Origin: Hyphomicrobiales bacterium | Lineage (GTDB): Bacteria; Pseudomonadota; Alphaproteobacteria; Rhizobiales; Rhizobiaceae | Length of the DNA stretch: 64,000 nt | Reading direction: 5' to 3' | NCBI GenBank assembly: GCA_021775455.1 | Contig: JAJFHU010000043.1 | Span: 1 to 64,000 of the forward strand | Translations under genes and position numbers: made by a program | The notes under the pieces: model-generated | Told to the model about the DNA's origin: nothing | Seen by the model: only the letters and a program-made list of their open reading frames with translations | Databases searched by the model: none | Shown: piece after piece, positions 27,400 to 36,828 of the stretch | Numbering within the stretch: position 1 is the first letter of the stretch | Layout: each line of letters begins with the position of its first letter

Positions 27400-28734
27400 T
27401 TGCCAAGTGAAGTAGAAAAGTACCTTTCGGAAAATCCGGAACCGCAATCGGTTGACGTTCTCGTTGCCGACAATAACGGGATTCTGCGCGGCAAGCAGTT
27501 TCCGGGTAGCCAACTCGCAAAGCTTTATGACAAGGGTGTGAATTTCCCGCTTTCCCTGCTCTATGGAGATGCTCAGGGCGGCACACCGGCTGCAGTTCTT
27601 GATCCACCGCTTGGTGGTGATCCTGATCGGGTTTACATGCCAGTTGCCGGATCGTTGCGTACGGTTCCCTGGGCCGATGTTCCGACCGTGCAAGTATTTG
27701 TTGAACCATATCAAAAGGACAACACACCTCATCGCTTCAGCCCGCAGACTTGTCTCAATGCGGTAATTAAGCGGCTCAACGATGAAGGCTTGTTTCCCAC
27801 TATTGCCCTCGAAGGTGAATTCTATCTTGTCGATCCTGCAAAGAGCCCGCCACAACCATTGCAACCGGAAAACGGTTGGCCGAGTTTCGAGGGTCCGCAG
27901 GTCTATGCCATCGAACCCTTGCAGGATGTTCAGGGATTTCTGGATGAAGTTAAAAGCGTTGCAGAAGCCCAGTCAATAGCACTGACATCGGTGGTATGTG
28001 AATATGGCGAAGGACAGTTTGAACTGAACCTCAATCACACCAATGATCCGGCCGCCGCCTGCCTCGAATTTCTCATGCTCAAGCGTGCGATCAAGAACAT
28101 TGCGTTTTCCCGTGGGCAATTGGCTAGCTTTATGGCGAAACCAGTCAAGAGTAACCCAGGTAGCGGTTGCCATATACATGTGAGCATGTCGGATGATGAT
28201 GGCAACAACATCTTTGGCGCTGATGAAAAGACACTTCACCATGCGATTGGCGGTGTCCTCGATAGCATGGCGGAATCCGTTGCCCTGATAACGCCCTATG
28301 CCAATTCATACCGCCGCTTTGTTAAGGGCGGGTGGTCTCCGAGCACTGGAAACTGGGGTGAAAACCACCGTGGTGTCAGTGTTCGCATCCCAATGTCGGG
28401 GACCAAGGATCGCAGGCTTGAGCATCGTGTCGCCGGCGCAGACGTTAATCCATACCTCCTGACTGCTGCGGTTCTTTCCGGAATGCATAAAGGTATCAAT
28501 GAAAAGACCGACCCTGGTGAACCAAACATCGAGGGCCAGGCGGATGTGGATGGCCGCGAGTTGCCAACCCGTTGGCGTGAAGCACTTCAGGTGCTGGATG
28601 GCTCAGTAACATTCAGGGACTATCTGGGTACGGAATTTTTGGATATGTTTCTCCGGGCAAAATTTGCTGAAGAAGAAAGTTTTCATGCCGAGATTTCCGA
28701 CCGGGACTTTGGTTGGTGTTTAAGAACTGTCTAA
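27400..28734 (+). CDS. puuA: Glutamine synthetase family ligase (gamma-glutamylputrescine synthetase-like), first copy
   Basis: A 444-residue glutamine-synthetase-fold ligase. ATP and metal sites appear in ALEGEFYLVD, GQFELNLNH, GSGCHIHVSM and the block NWGENHRGVSVRIPM with RRLEHRVAGADVNPYL. The family joins glutamate to amines such as putrescine with ATP. The start is TTG, one codon after the aminotransferase TGA and in the same frame; no ATG is available near the conserved beginning. A second related gene follows after 9 bases. Which amine each uses cannot be told. Confidence 0.85.
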   Translation: MPSEVEKYLSENPEPQSVDVLVADNNGILRGKQFPGSQLAKLYDKGVNFPLSLLYGDAQGGTPAAVLDPPLGGDPDRVYMPVAGSLRTVPWADVPTVQVFVEPYQKDNTPHRFSPQTCLNAVIKRLNDEGLFPTIALEGEFYLVDPAKSPPQPLQPENGWPSFEGPQVYAIEPLQDVQGFLDEVKSVAEAQSIALTSVVCEYGEGQFELNLNHTNDPAAACLEFLMLKRAIKNIAFSRGQLASFMAKPVKSNPGSGCHIHVSMSDDDGNNIFGADEKTLHHAIGGVLDSMAESVALITPYANSYRRFVKGGWSPSTGNWGENHRGVSVRIPMSGTKDRRLEHRVAGADVNPYLLTAAVLSGMHKGINEKTDPGEPNIEGQADVDGRELPTRWREALQVLDGSVTFRDYLGTEFLDMFLRAKFAEEESFHAEISDRDFGWCLRTV

Positions 28735-28743
28735 TGGTGCATC

Positions 28744-30138
28744 ATGAATAAGACCAAACCGGAAATCAGCCTCGATATATCTCCCGATATTGAAAATGGT
28801 TCGTCTCAGGAACTCTATGACTGGATTCGTGCCAATCGCGTAGACGAAGTTGAGTGTGTCATTCCTGACATTGCAGGCATTGCTCGCGGCAAGGTGATGC
28901 CTGCATCAAAATTTGTCCGAGAGAGCGATGTTCGCTTGCCGATCTCACTATTCCTCACAACGATTACCGGTGGATATGCTGAATCAGATACCAGCGGTTA
29001 TGAGGTGGATACGGATATTGTCCTGAAACCAGACTTTTCTACAGCCCGGGCAGTACCTTGGGCCAATGATCCCTCCATCCAGATTATCCACGATGCGGTG
29101 GATCAGGATGGACATGATGTAAGTTTCGCACCGCGCAATGTCTTGAAGCGTGTGTTGGCACTTTACCGCCGCAAGGGTTGGGAGCCAGTAGTTTCACCGG
29201 AAATGGAGTTTTATCTTACCAAGCCCAATACGGATCCTGATTACCCGCTTGAACCGCCGGTTGGCCGCTCGGGAAGACAGAGCCTTTCCAACCAGGCATT
29301 TTCGCTGTCGGCTGTCGATGAATATGATCGGGTGATTGAACATATTTACGATTATGCGGAAGCGCAGTCGCTTGAGATCGATACCATCATTCAGGAATCG
29401 GGAGCTGCCCAACTTGAAATCAACTTGATGCATGGAGACCCGCTGAAGCTTGCGGACGAGGTTTTCATGTACAAGCGATTGATCCGTGAAGCAGCTCTTC
29501 GCTGCGGATGTTATGCAACTTTCATGGCCAAGCCGATGGAAAACCAACCGGGTAGCGCCATGCATATCCACCAAAGCGTTATCAACAGAAAATCTGGCAA
29601 GAACATCTTTTCCAAAAAGGATGGCGAAGCTTCGGATGCGTATGATTACTTTATTGGTGGCCAGCAGAAATACATGTATGCAGCCGCTGGATTTGTTGCG
29701 CCCTATGTGAATTCCTATCGTCGGCTTGTTCCGGGCTACTCGGCACCCATCAATCTGGAATGGGGACATGACAACCGCTCTGTCGGACTAAGAGCGCCAC
29801 GGGCAAAGCCAGCCGCACGCCGCATTGAAAACCGGTTGGTAGGCGCGGATGCAAATCCCTATCTGGCAATTGCTGCGTGTTTGGCCTGCGGTTATCTCGG
29901 AATGACCAAGAAAGTCAGAGCCCGAAAAGAGGCCGCAAATGATCAGGAAGAGACCATTCGTGGTCTGCCGTACAGCCTGTTGGAAGCCGTTGATGCGCTG
30001 GATAATTGTTATGATCTCAAACGGGTCATGGGCCTTGAATTTTCTGACATTTTCATCGCAGTCAAACGGGCAGAGCATGATGAATTCATGAAGGTAATCA
30101 GTCCCTGGGAACGTGAACATCTTCTCCTGAACGTGTGA
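28744..30138 (+). CDS. puuA: Glutamine synthetase family ligase (gamma-glutamylputrescine synthetase-like), second copy
   Basis: A 464-residue paralogue of the preceding gene with an extra N-terminal segment (about 30 residues). Motifs: VSPEMEFYL, AAQLEINLMHGDP, GSAMHIHQSV, and EWGHDNRSVGLRAP with RRIENRLVGADANPYL. Divergence between the two copies is large, so this is not a recent duplication; different substrates or a hetero-oligomer are both possible. ATG start, nine bases after the first copy; puuB-like gene follows after 6 bases. Confidence 0.87.
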   Translation: MNKTKPEISLDISPDIENGSSQELYDWIRANRVDEVECVIPDIAGIARGKVMPASKFVRESDVRLPISLFLTTITGGYAESDTSGYEVDTDIVLKPDFSTARAVPWANDPSIQIIHDAVDQDGHDVSFAPRNVLKRVLALYRRKGWEPVVSPEMEFYLTKPNTDPDYPLEPPVGRSGRQSLSNQAFSLSAVDEYDRVIEHIYDYAEAQSLEIDTIIQESGAAQLEINLMHGDPLKLADEVFMYKRLIREAALRCGCYATFMAKPMENQPGSAMHIHQSVINRKSGKNIFSKKDGEASDAYDYFIGGQQKYMYAAAGFVAPYVNSYRRLVPGYSAPINLEWGHDNRSVGLRAPRAKPAARRIENRLVGADANPYLAIAACLACGYLGMTKKVRARKEAANDQEETIRGLPYSLLEAVDALDNCYDLKRVMGLEFSDIFIAVKRAEHDEFMKVISPWEREHLLLNV

Positions 30139-30144
30139 TCCGTC

Positions 30145-31452
30145 ATGGCCCTTTCCCTGCTTTATTCAAATGATAATCCCGGCAAGCATGCTCCATCCTG
30201 GTATGCGGCATCAGCCAATCCAATAGGCGAGTTTCCAGCACTGGCAGGCGCTGAAAAGTATGACGTTGCAGTTATAGGTGCCGGCTTTTCCGGTCTTTCA
30301 TCAGCCCTTCATCTGGCTGAACGGGGTTTCAAGGTTTGCGTGCTGGATGCGCATCGGGTCGGTTGGGGAGCCTCTGGCAGAAACGGTGGACAGGTCGGAT
30401 CGGGCCAGCGTGTTGGCCAGATGGAGCTAGAACAACTGGTTGGCGACAGTTTGGCAAGGCAGGCTTTTGATATCGGTATTGAAGCTGCCAATACTGTTCG
30501 CAGCCTGATCAAAAAACATAAAATCAAATGCGCCTATCAGGACGGCGTGATCCACGCCAATCACCGATCGCGCTTTGACAAGCATGCTCTGGATGAAGTG
30601 GAGTTCATGCACAAGAAGTATGACTACCAGTCATTGTCATATGTCTCACCGGAAGCGATGGCGGAGAAAGTATCATCCCCCGATTTTTCTGCCGGAACGC
30701 TGGACACGGCCTGCGGCCATCTTCACCCGCTCAACTTTGCAATAGGATTGGCGAAGGCTGCCGTGAAGGCCGGTGCAACGATTTACGAAAACAGTGAAGT
30801 TACTGATCTTTCACCGGGCAAGCCGGCTTCAATTAAAACCGCAACGGGTGAAGTAACGGCCGATTGGGCAATCCTCGCGTGCAACGGTTATCTTGGAGCG
30901 CTGGACCGAAAAGTCGCAGACCGGGTAATGCCAATCAATAATTTTGTCATTGCCACCGAGCCATTGGGCAAGGATCGCGCGCGATCGATTATCCGGGATA
31001 ATGAGGCAGTCGCCGACAGCCGGTTCGTTGTGAACTATTTTCGCTTGTCTGAAGATCATCGCATGTTGTTTGGCGGAGGTGAAAGCTACGGTTACCGCTT
31101 CCCATCAGATATCAAGGGTTTTGTTCGCCCCCACATGATCAAGCTGTTTCCCCAACTGGCAGACACAAAGGTTGAATATGGTTGGGGTGGAACGCTGGCA
31201 ATAACCGTAAATCGCTTGCCACATTTTGAGATGCGCAATGACGGCATCGTCAATATTTCAGGCTATTCAGGATCAGGAGTCGCCATGGCAACCATGTCCG
31301 GCAAAATTGCCGCTGAAGCAATTGGCGGTCAGATGGAACGCTTTGATATCATGAGCCAACTCCCCACACCGAAATTTCCCGGCGGCGCCGCGCTGCGCTG
31401 GCCTCTGCTTCCGCTGGCCATGATGTGGTTTGCCATGCTGGACAGGTTTTAG
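30145..31452 (+). CDS. puuB: FAD-dependent gamma-glutamylputrescine oxidase-like protein
   Basis: A 435-residue DAO-family flavoprotein. The FAD motif is VAVIGAGFSGLSSALHLAERG, followed by the family block VGWGASGRNGGQVGSGQR; the C-terminal end has GYSGSGVAMATMSGKI. In the Puu pathway this enzyme oxidises gamma-glutamylputrescine, releasing ammonia and hydrogen peroxide. It is the last gene of the operon. The aldehyde dehydrogenase (PuuC) and the hydrolase (PuuD) of that route are not in the window. Confidence 0.88.
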   Translation: MALSLLYSNDNPGKHAPSWYAASANPIGEFPALAGAEKYDVAVIGAGFSGLSSALHLAERGFKVCVLDAHRVGWGASGRNGGQVGSGQRVGQMELEQLVGDSLARQAFDIGIEAANTVRSLIKKHKIKCAYQDGVIHANHRSRFDKHALDEVEFMHKKYDYQSLSYVSPEAMAEKVSSPDFSAGTLDTACGHLHPLNFAIGLAKAAVKAGATIYENSEVTDLSPGKPASIKTATGEVTADWAILACNGYLGALDRKVADRVMPINNFVIATEPLGKDRARSIIRDNEAVADSRFVVNYFRLSEDHRMLFGGGESYGYRFPSDIKGFVRPHMIKLFPQLADTKVEYGWGGTLAITVNRLPHFEMRNDGIVNISGYSGSGVAMATMSGKIAAEAIGGQMERFDIMSQLPTPKFPGGAALRWPLLPLAMMWFAMLDRF

Positions 31453-31630
31453 AACGTTTAAATGGAACCAGGCGGACTTGGCTATCCGTCAGCTTGCTAA
31501 ATCGCTCTGGCAGCGCCACGGATAACATTCATCTTATGTGCCTGTAGCGGATGTTCGGGAGTTAACACCCCGTTCTTGTAGCGATGTTCTATTCCGAAAG
31601 TGTAATTTTATGCTGTGGCTTTGGAATTCA

Positions 31631-32533
31631 TTAGGAAGTGGAAGTAGTTTGGGTAGAGCTGTTAGAAGCAACTTCATATATTCCGGCTAGTAGTATCAAC
31701 GATGCTCCGGTTGCCTCGCGCCAACCAAAGGTTTCATCTGTCAGTAGGGCTGCACTAATTACTCCGACAACAAGTTCAGAGAGAATGAGGATTCCAAAAA
31801 CACCGGTACCAATCCTGGATGGCGACCAGAATATGATTGCGGTAGATGGCAAAACAAGTAGAAGCGAAATTCCCAGCAAAAATGGCAGGTTTGAGAATAC
31901 CACTTCTGTGGTTGGGATGTTGCCAAGAGCTTCAGAAAGCAACGGGTATTGCAAAATCGCGGCGACCAAACAGAAAAATATGACAATGAATAGCAAGGGA
32001 AATACCCCCTCAGGTTGTTCAATTTCGGTTCTTGCTGCACCTGCTGCAAAGAGCATCCCACCAGCCAGTCCAAACCAATCTCCCAAATTTACCGGTATCG
32101 GTATGCCAACATCCAGCCCAACCGTTATCCAAACCCCAACCAATGCCATCGTTACACTGACCGCACGCGGCCAGCGCGGAATTCTTTTGAGAAACACAAC
32201 TTCAACAAGTGTTGCCCAAATCGGAGTCATATAAAAGAATACAAGCGCTCGAATGACTTCCGTTACGAGAAAGGAATTTGCATAAAATATGGCGCCGCTA
32301 CCCAACATTAGTCCACAAGCCCAATGTTGCAGACCAATGCTCTCCCCGCGATGTAGCCGCCAGACTGCAAATGGAATCAAGATGGCAAACGAAATCAAAT
32401 ACTGGGCAACAGTGCCCCAACCGCCTGTTAAACCAGCCTCATGCAGCATCCGTTGCGGCAACCAGTAGAGACCCCAAGCCCCAGCTGTGACAAACACTGC
32501 GATGCATATTGAGATGAAGTGTGGGTGCCGCAT
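31631..32533 (-). CDS. EamA/DMT family membrane transporter
   Basis: A 300-residue ten-helix transporter of the DMT superfamily, starting with HFISICIAVFVTAGAWGLYWLPQRMLHEAG and containing LVTEVIRALVFFYMTPIWATLVEVVFLKRIPRWPRA and, in the second repeat, LVLPSTAIIFWSPSRIGTGVFGILILSELVVGVISAALL. The substrate is unknown. It converges on the polyamine operon, separated by 178 bases with no clear terminator. The 242 bases between its start and pyrC hold nothing I can recognise. Confidence 0.83.
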   Translation of the reverse strand: MRHPHFISICIAVFVTAGAWGLYWLPQRMLHEAGLTGGWGTVAQYLISFAILIPFAVWRLHRGESIGLQHWACGLMLGSGAIFYANSFLVTEVIRALVFFYMTPIWATLVEVVFLKRIPRWPRAVSVTMALVGVWITVGLDVGIPIPVNLGDWFGLAGGMLFAAGAARTEIEQPEGVFPLLFIVIFFCLVAAILQYPLLSEALGNIPTTEVVFSNLPFLLGISLLLVLPSTAIIFWSPSRIGTGVFGILILSELVVGVISAALLTDETFGWREATGASLILLAGIYEVASNSSTQTTSTS

Positions 32534-32775
32534 GTCAGATCCTGCAAAAACTGAACTGAAACTGTAAAACCCGCTTGGATATTCAGGGGGTTTGGTCTTG
32601 TCAATAAACCATCGTTAAAGTTCTGACAATCGCGCCAATTTGGTCCGCTATGGATTATGATTGAAAACCCATCAGAACACGGTCTGTCCCAGAAGCAACC
32701 GGATTACGACGTACGCCAACGGCTTGTTATGATCATAGGCGTAATGACAGCCAATGAAAGTTTGCGCGACACGCG

Positions 32776-33816
32776 TTACGCCGCCGCCCAAAATACCTCG
32801 AACATTGGATCAAATACCGTCACTGGTCCAGCACCGGTTTCGATTTTTTCCGGGAACTTCACCGGTGTGTCCAGCTTGGTCAGCGTGATGGTATCTGTGT
32901 TCGGCTCCAGCCCGTAAAATACAGGTCCATTGAGGGATGCAAATGCTTCCAGATTGTCGAGCGCGTTCTCTTCCTCAAACACGTGGGCGAGCAGGCTCAT
33001 CGTATTGATGGAAGTAAAACATCCCGCACAACCGCAGGCATTCTCCTTGAGCAGATCTGTATGCGGTGCAGAGTCAGTTCCCAGAAAGAATCGGCGATCA
33101 CCAGACGTAGCCGCTTGCCTTAGTGCCAACCGATGTCCCTCGCGCTTGGCGACTGGCAGGCAATAGTAATGCGGCCGGATGCCGCCTGCGAGGATTGCAT
33201 TGCGATTGATGATGAGGTGGTGGGTGGTAAGTGTAGCGCCCAATCCTTCATCAACCGATTTTACATAGTCCACACCTTGCTGGGTGGTCACATGCTCCAT
33301 CAAGATTTTCAAACCCGGAATTCTCCTTCTGAGCGGGTCGAGCACCTTGTCGATAAATGCGGCTTCGCGATCAAAGATATCGATTTCGGGATTGGTGACT
33401 TCGCCATGAACACAAAGCGGCAGTCCAATATCCGCCATGGTCTCAAGCACTGGATAGACTTTTTCTATATTCTTGACCCCACTTTGAGAATTGGTGGTTG
33501 CTCCTGCGGGGTAAAGCTTGACTGCCGTAATGTCACCGGAAGCATGGCCTGCGGTAACATCAGCAGGATCGGTATCTTCAGTTAAATAGAGCGTCATCAG
33601 GGGTTGAAATTTTGCGCCTTTTGGTAGAGCTGCAACAATGCGATCCCTGTATTCAAGGGCTTGCTTCACAGTCACTACAGGCGGCACCAGATTGGGCATG
33701 ATTATCGCGCGGGCAAAATGGTTTGCCGAGTGGGGCAGAACACTTGCCAACATGTCGCCGTCACGCAAATGCAGATGCCAGTCATCCGGTCGGCGAAGGG
33801 TGAGTGTTTGGGTCAA
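32776..33816 (-). CDS. pyrC: Dihydroorotase (short type)
   Basis: Closes carbamoyl-aspartate to dihydroorotate in pyrimidine synthesis. The 346-residue protein is of the E. coli PyrC class. Metal ligands are in [11 protein letters not shown] (His14, His16), the carbamylated lysine region is [13 protein letters not shown], further His are in CVHGEV and LMEHVTT, and the catalytic Asp is in FLGTDSAPH. The start is TTG at 33816, supported by the conserved beginning [14 protein letters not shown]; no ATG lies before the first metal ligand. Confidence 0.95.
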   Translation of the reverse strand: MTQTLTLRRPDDWHLHLRDGDMLASVLPHSANHFARAIIMPNLVPPVVTVKQALEYRDRIVAALPKGAKFQPLMTLYLTEDTDPADVTAGHASGDITAVKLYPAGATTNSQSGVKNIEKVYPVLETMADIGLPLCVHGEVTNPEIDIFDREAAFIDKVLDPLRRRIPGLKILMEHVTTQQGVDYVKSVDEGLGATLTTHHLIINRNAILAGGIRPHYYCLPVAKREGHRLALRQAATSGDRRFFLGTDSAPHTDLLKENACGCAGCFTSINTMSLLAHVFEEENALDNLEAFASLNGPVFYGLEPNTDTITLTKLDTPVKFPEKIETGAGPVTVFDPMFEVFWAAA

Positions 33817-33890
33817 GGAGAAATACTCGGATTATCCATATCAAACTGCATAGCGATGATTGGAGAAATGTTCAATGTGAGAAACTGCAG

Positions 33891-34910
33891 TCAGTTGCTC
33901 CGACCTTCTTCAACCGCGTGACAGGCGACCGTGGTGCCACTCTTTTGATGCTTGAGAATAGGTTTTTCAATTTTACATCTGTCATTCGCCAGTGGGCAAC
34001 GCTCATGGAATGGGCATCCTGAGGGAAGATTGACCGGAGAGGGCACTTCTCCTGGAACTGGAACATGCACAAACGAAGAGCCGTCCATTTTTGGAATCGA
34101 TGAAAGCAGCAACCGGGTATAAGGATGTTGGGGATTTGCAAACAGCTTCGCGGTTTCGGCCAATTCGCAAACCGATCCCAAATACATGACCGCGACACGA
34201 TCACCAAAATGCTCAACTACTGACAGGTCATGGGAAATGAAAAGATAGGTCAGTTTGTGCTTTCGGCGGGCTTCCATCATCACGTTTAAAACCTGCGCCT
34301 GAATGGAAACATCCAGCGCGGAAATCGGTTCATCCGCGATAATGAATTCAGGATCAACAACCAGTGCCCGTGCAATCGATATTCGTTGGCGTTGCCCGCC
34401 GGAAAATTCGTGCGGATAACGCGAACCCCATTCAGGATCATTGCCAACCGACTTCATGACTTTTTCGACCTGTGCCGTTATTTCTGCTGCATTGAGGTCG
34501 GGTCGGTGAAACCTCAATGGCTCTTCAAGGGTCTGTTGGATGGTCAGCCGGGGATTGAGTGAAGCATACGGATTTTGGAAAATCATTTGAATGCGCTGAC
34601 GAAACGGCCTTCGACCATGGTCATCGAGATTGTCAATTCGGGTGCCGTCATACGTGACTGTTCCAATGGTTGGCTTCAACAGGCCGGCGAGTACCCTTCC
34701 AAGCGTCGTCTTGCCACAACCGGACTCGCCAACTACACAGAATGCTTCCCCACGCATTATATCGAGTGTGACACCGTTTACCGCGTGAACTTTCGGACGC
34801 TCGCGGGACAAAAATCCTCCCGGTAAGGGAAAATGTATATGCAAGTCTTCGATGCGCACGAGCGGCTGCAAGGATTTCTTTTCAAGTGTCTTGCCGGAAT
34901 GTTTGCTCAT
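33891..34910 (-). CDS. Peptide ABC transporter ATP-binding protein (DppF/OppF-like)
   Basis: A 339-residue ATPase of the oligopeptide/dipeptide uptake family. Walker A GESGCGKTT, signature FSGGQRQRISIARAL, Walker B FIIADEPISALD and the switch His in LFISHDLS. The C-terminal oligopeptide domain contains GCPFHERCPLANDRC, whose cysteines bind an Fe-S or structural site in homologues. ATG 34910 overlaps the DppD-like stop by four bases (ATGA). Last gene of the five-gene operon. Confidence 0.93.
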   Translation of the reverse strand: MSKHSGKTLEKKSLQPLVRIEDLHIHFPLPGGFLSRERPKVHAVNGVTLDIMRGEAFCVVGESGCGKTTLGRVLAGLLKPTIGTVTYDGTRIDNLDDHGRRPFRQRIQMIFQNPYASLNPRLTIQQTLEEPLRFHRPDLNAAEITAQVEKVMKSVGNDPEWGSRYPHEFSGGQRQRISIARALVVDPEFIIADEPISALDVSIQAQVLNVMMEARRKHKLTYLFISHDLSVVEHFGDRVAVMYLGSVCELAETAKLFANPQHPYTRLLLSSIPKMDGSSFVHVPVPGEVPSPVNLPSGCPFHERCPLANDRCKIEKPILKHQKSGTTVACHAVEEGRSN

Positions 34911-35893
34911 TTTCCGGCCTTTCTGGAGCGCTTCAACTTCGATGCATGATGACAGGCAACCAATCGGCCGGTGACTTCTCTCAATTCGGGTTTTTCGGTG
35001 CTGCATTTCTTGTCGGCATAATCACACCTGGGAGAAAATGCGCAACCCGGCGGCACCGCGTTCATCATCGGCATTGCCCCGCGAATCTGATTGAGCGGTG
35101 TACCGGGGGCATTTTGCTCGGGCAATGCTGCAATCAACCCCATTGTGTAGGGATGGGAAGGTGTATCGGTCACTTTCCTGGTTGAGCCCGATTCAATGAT
35201 GTTTCCTGCATACATCACCACAATTCGCTCGGTGACCTGACTTACTACTGCCAAATCATGCGTGATCAGGATAAGGGCTGCCCCATGCTCCCGGCAAAGC
35301 TCCAGCAAAAGCGCAAGAATTTCAGCCTGAATGGTTACATCGAGTGCTGTCGTTGGTTCATCTGCGATTATCAGCGCGGGGTCACTCAATAATGCGATAG
35401 CGATGACTACCCGCTGCCGCAAACCGCCGGACAACTCATGTGGATATCCATCAAAACGAGCTTCGGGCGAAGGAATGCGGACTTCACGCAGTTTATCGAG
35501 CGCCAGATCTCGCGCCTCATTGTAAGAAATATTGCGGTGCGCCTGGAGTGTCTCGACCATTTGGTCGCCAATGGTCAGAACGGGATTGAGCGTCATCATC
35601 GGATCCTGAAAGATCATTGAGATGCGGTCACCGCGAAGCAAGCGCATTTCCTCATCCGAAATTTTTGCAAGATCCCGCCCTTCAAACTCCACGCTACCTG
35701 CCGAGATGTGCCCGGGCTCACTAATGAGATTCATGATGGCGAAGGCGGCCATGGATTTGCCGGCGCCGCTTTCCCCGACGATGCCTACCCGCTCACCCGC
35801 TTCAATGTCCAGATCAATACCGCGTAAAACCTTGATCGGTCCATATCGTGTTGGAAAATCAACTTCAAGATTTCTAATCTGGAGCAAAGTCAT
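34907..35893 (-). CDS. Peptide ABC transporter ATP-binding protein (DppD/OppD-like)
   Basis: A 328-residue ATPase partner of the preceding one. Walker A GESGAGKSM, signature LSGGLRQRVVIAIAL, Walker B LIIADEPTTALD, switch LITHDLAVV, and the C-terminal Cys block GCAFSPRCDYADKKC. Two starts compete: ATG 35893, with GAGGG upstream, and GTG 35911, which would overlap the permease stop (GTGA). I give the ATG. In DppD proteins the signature usually reads LSGGMRQR, as here with Leu for Met. Confidence 0.92.
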   Translation of the reverse strand: MTLLQIRNLEVDFPTRYGPIKVLRGIDLDIEAGERVGIVGESGAGKSMAAFAIMNLISEPGHISAGSVEFEGRDLAKISDEEMRLLRGDRISMIFQDPMMTLNPVLTIGDQMVETLQAHRNISYNEARDLALDKLREVRIPSPEARFDGYPHELSGGLRQRVVIAIALLSDPALIIADEPTTALDVTIQAEILALLLELCREHGAALILITHDLAVVSQVTERIVVMYAGNIIESGSTRKVTDTPSHPYTMGLIAALPEQNAPGTPLNQIRGAMPMMNAVPPGCAFSPRCDYADKKCSTEKPELREVTGRLVACHHASKLKRSRKAGK

Positions 35894-35907
35894 GGCACGC
35901 TGATCCC

Positions 35908-36828
35908 TCACGTCTTCTTGTAGAGACGGGGGTTAAGCGCATCGCGCAACCAGTCACCCAGCAGGTTGAGTGAGAAGATCAAAACGATCAGCACGAGGCT
36001 GGGGAGGATGGTAATCCACCAGGTCCCTGAAAAGATGAATTCAAAACCGGATCGAATAAGCGACCCCAATGAAGGTTGGGTAACGGGCATGCCTAGCCCC
36101 AAAAAACTGAGAGATGCCTCGGTGATGATCGCTTCGGCGATTTGAACGGTGGAGATCACCAATACTGGCGAAAGGGTGTTGGGTAGCACATGACGAAACA
36201 TGATGTGGCGTTTGGGTAGGCCGATTACGCGGGCAGCATCCACATATTCCTTGCTGCGTTCGGCCAATACCGAGGCACGAACGGTACGGGCATATTGCGG
36301 CCATTCTGCAATGCCAATCACCATAATCAGCATGATGATCGAAAGGTCTTGATAGAGCTCGCTGCCAAATGCCGCCTGGAAAACAGCCAAGGCAACAATT
36401 GCCAGCATCAGTGTCGAGATGGAAAGCTGGATATCGGCAAGCCGCATGAAGAAGGCATCAACTCTTCCGCCAATGTAACCGGAAACCAATCCAATACTGA
36501 TGCCAATGAAGGCTTGCAGCAGAACCGCGAATACACCGATCATCAATGAAATCCCGGTGCCGTACATGATGGTAGAAAGCATGTCGCGACCCTGATGGTC
36601 GGTGCCAAGAAGGAAGCGTTCATCACCGCCATCCTGCCATCTTGGAGGTAATTCTGAATCGAGAATATCAAGTTGAGTCAGATCGTAGGGGTTCTGTGGT
36701 GCCAGTACGGGTGACAGGGCTGCAACGACCACAAACAACATAACAACAAGGGCGCTTCCCATCGCTACTTTGTCGCGGCTGAAGCGGTAGAAGAGATCGG
36801 ATTGCAGGATACGCGAAATTGTACTCAT
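35908..36828 (-). CDS. Peptide ABC transporter permease (DppC/OppC-like)
   Basis: A 306-residue permease: a first helix at about 25-45, the OppC-type N-terminal segment, and a core of five helices with the EAA loop EYVDAARVIGLPKRHIMFRHVLPNTL. The phrase LLGTDHQGRDMLSTIMYGTGISL is typical of OppC/DppC. ATG 36828 overlaps the DppB-like stop by four bases. Confidence 0.93.
   Translation of the reverse strand: MSTISRILQSDLFYRFSRDKVAMGSALVVMLFVVVAALSPVLAPQNPYDLTQLDILDSELPPRWQDGGDERFLLGTDHQGRDMLSTIMYGTGISLMIGVFAVLLQAFIGISIGLVSGYIGGRVDAFFMRLADIQLSISTLMLAIVALAVFQAAFGSELYQDLSIIMLIMVIGIAEWPQYARTVRASVLAERSKEYVDAARVIGLPKRHIMFRHVLPNTLSPVLVISTVQIAEAIITEASLSFLGLGMPVTQPSLGSLIRSGFEFIFSGTWWITILPSLVLIVLIFSLNLLGDWLRDALNPRLYKKT

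Noticed and set aside
32657-32917. An 86-residue plus-strand frame at the end of pyrC
   Set aside because: Its second half is the complement of the pyrC coding region and the first half lacks a ribosome site.
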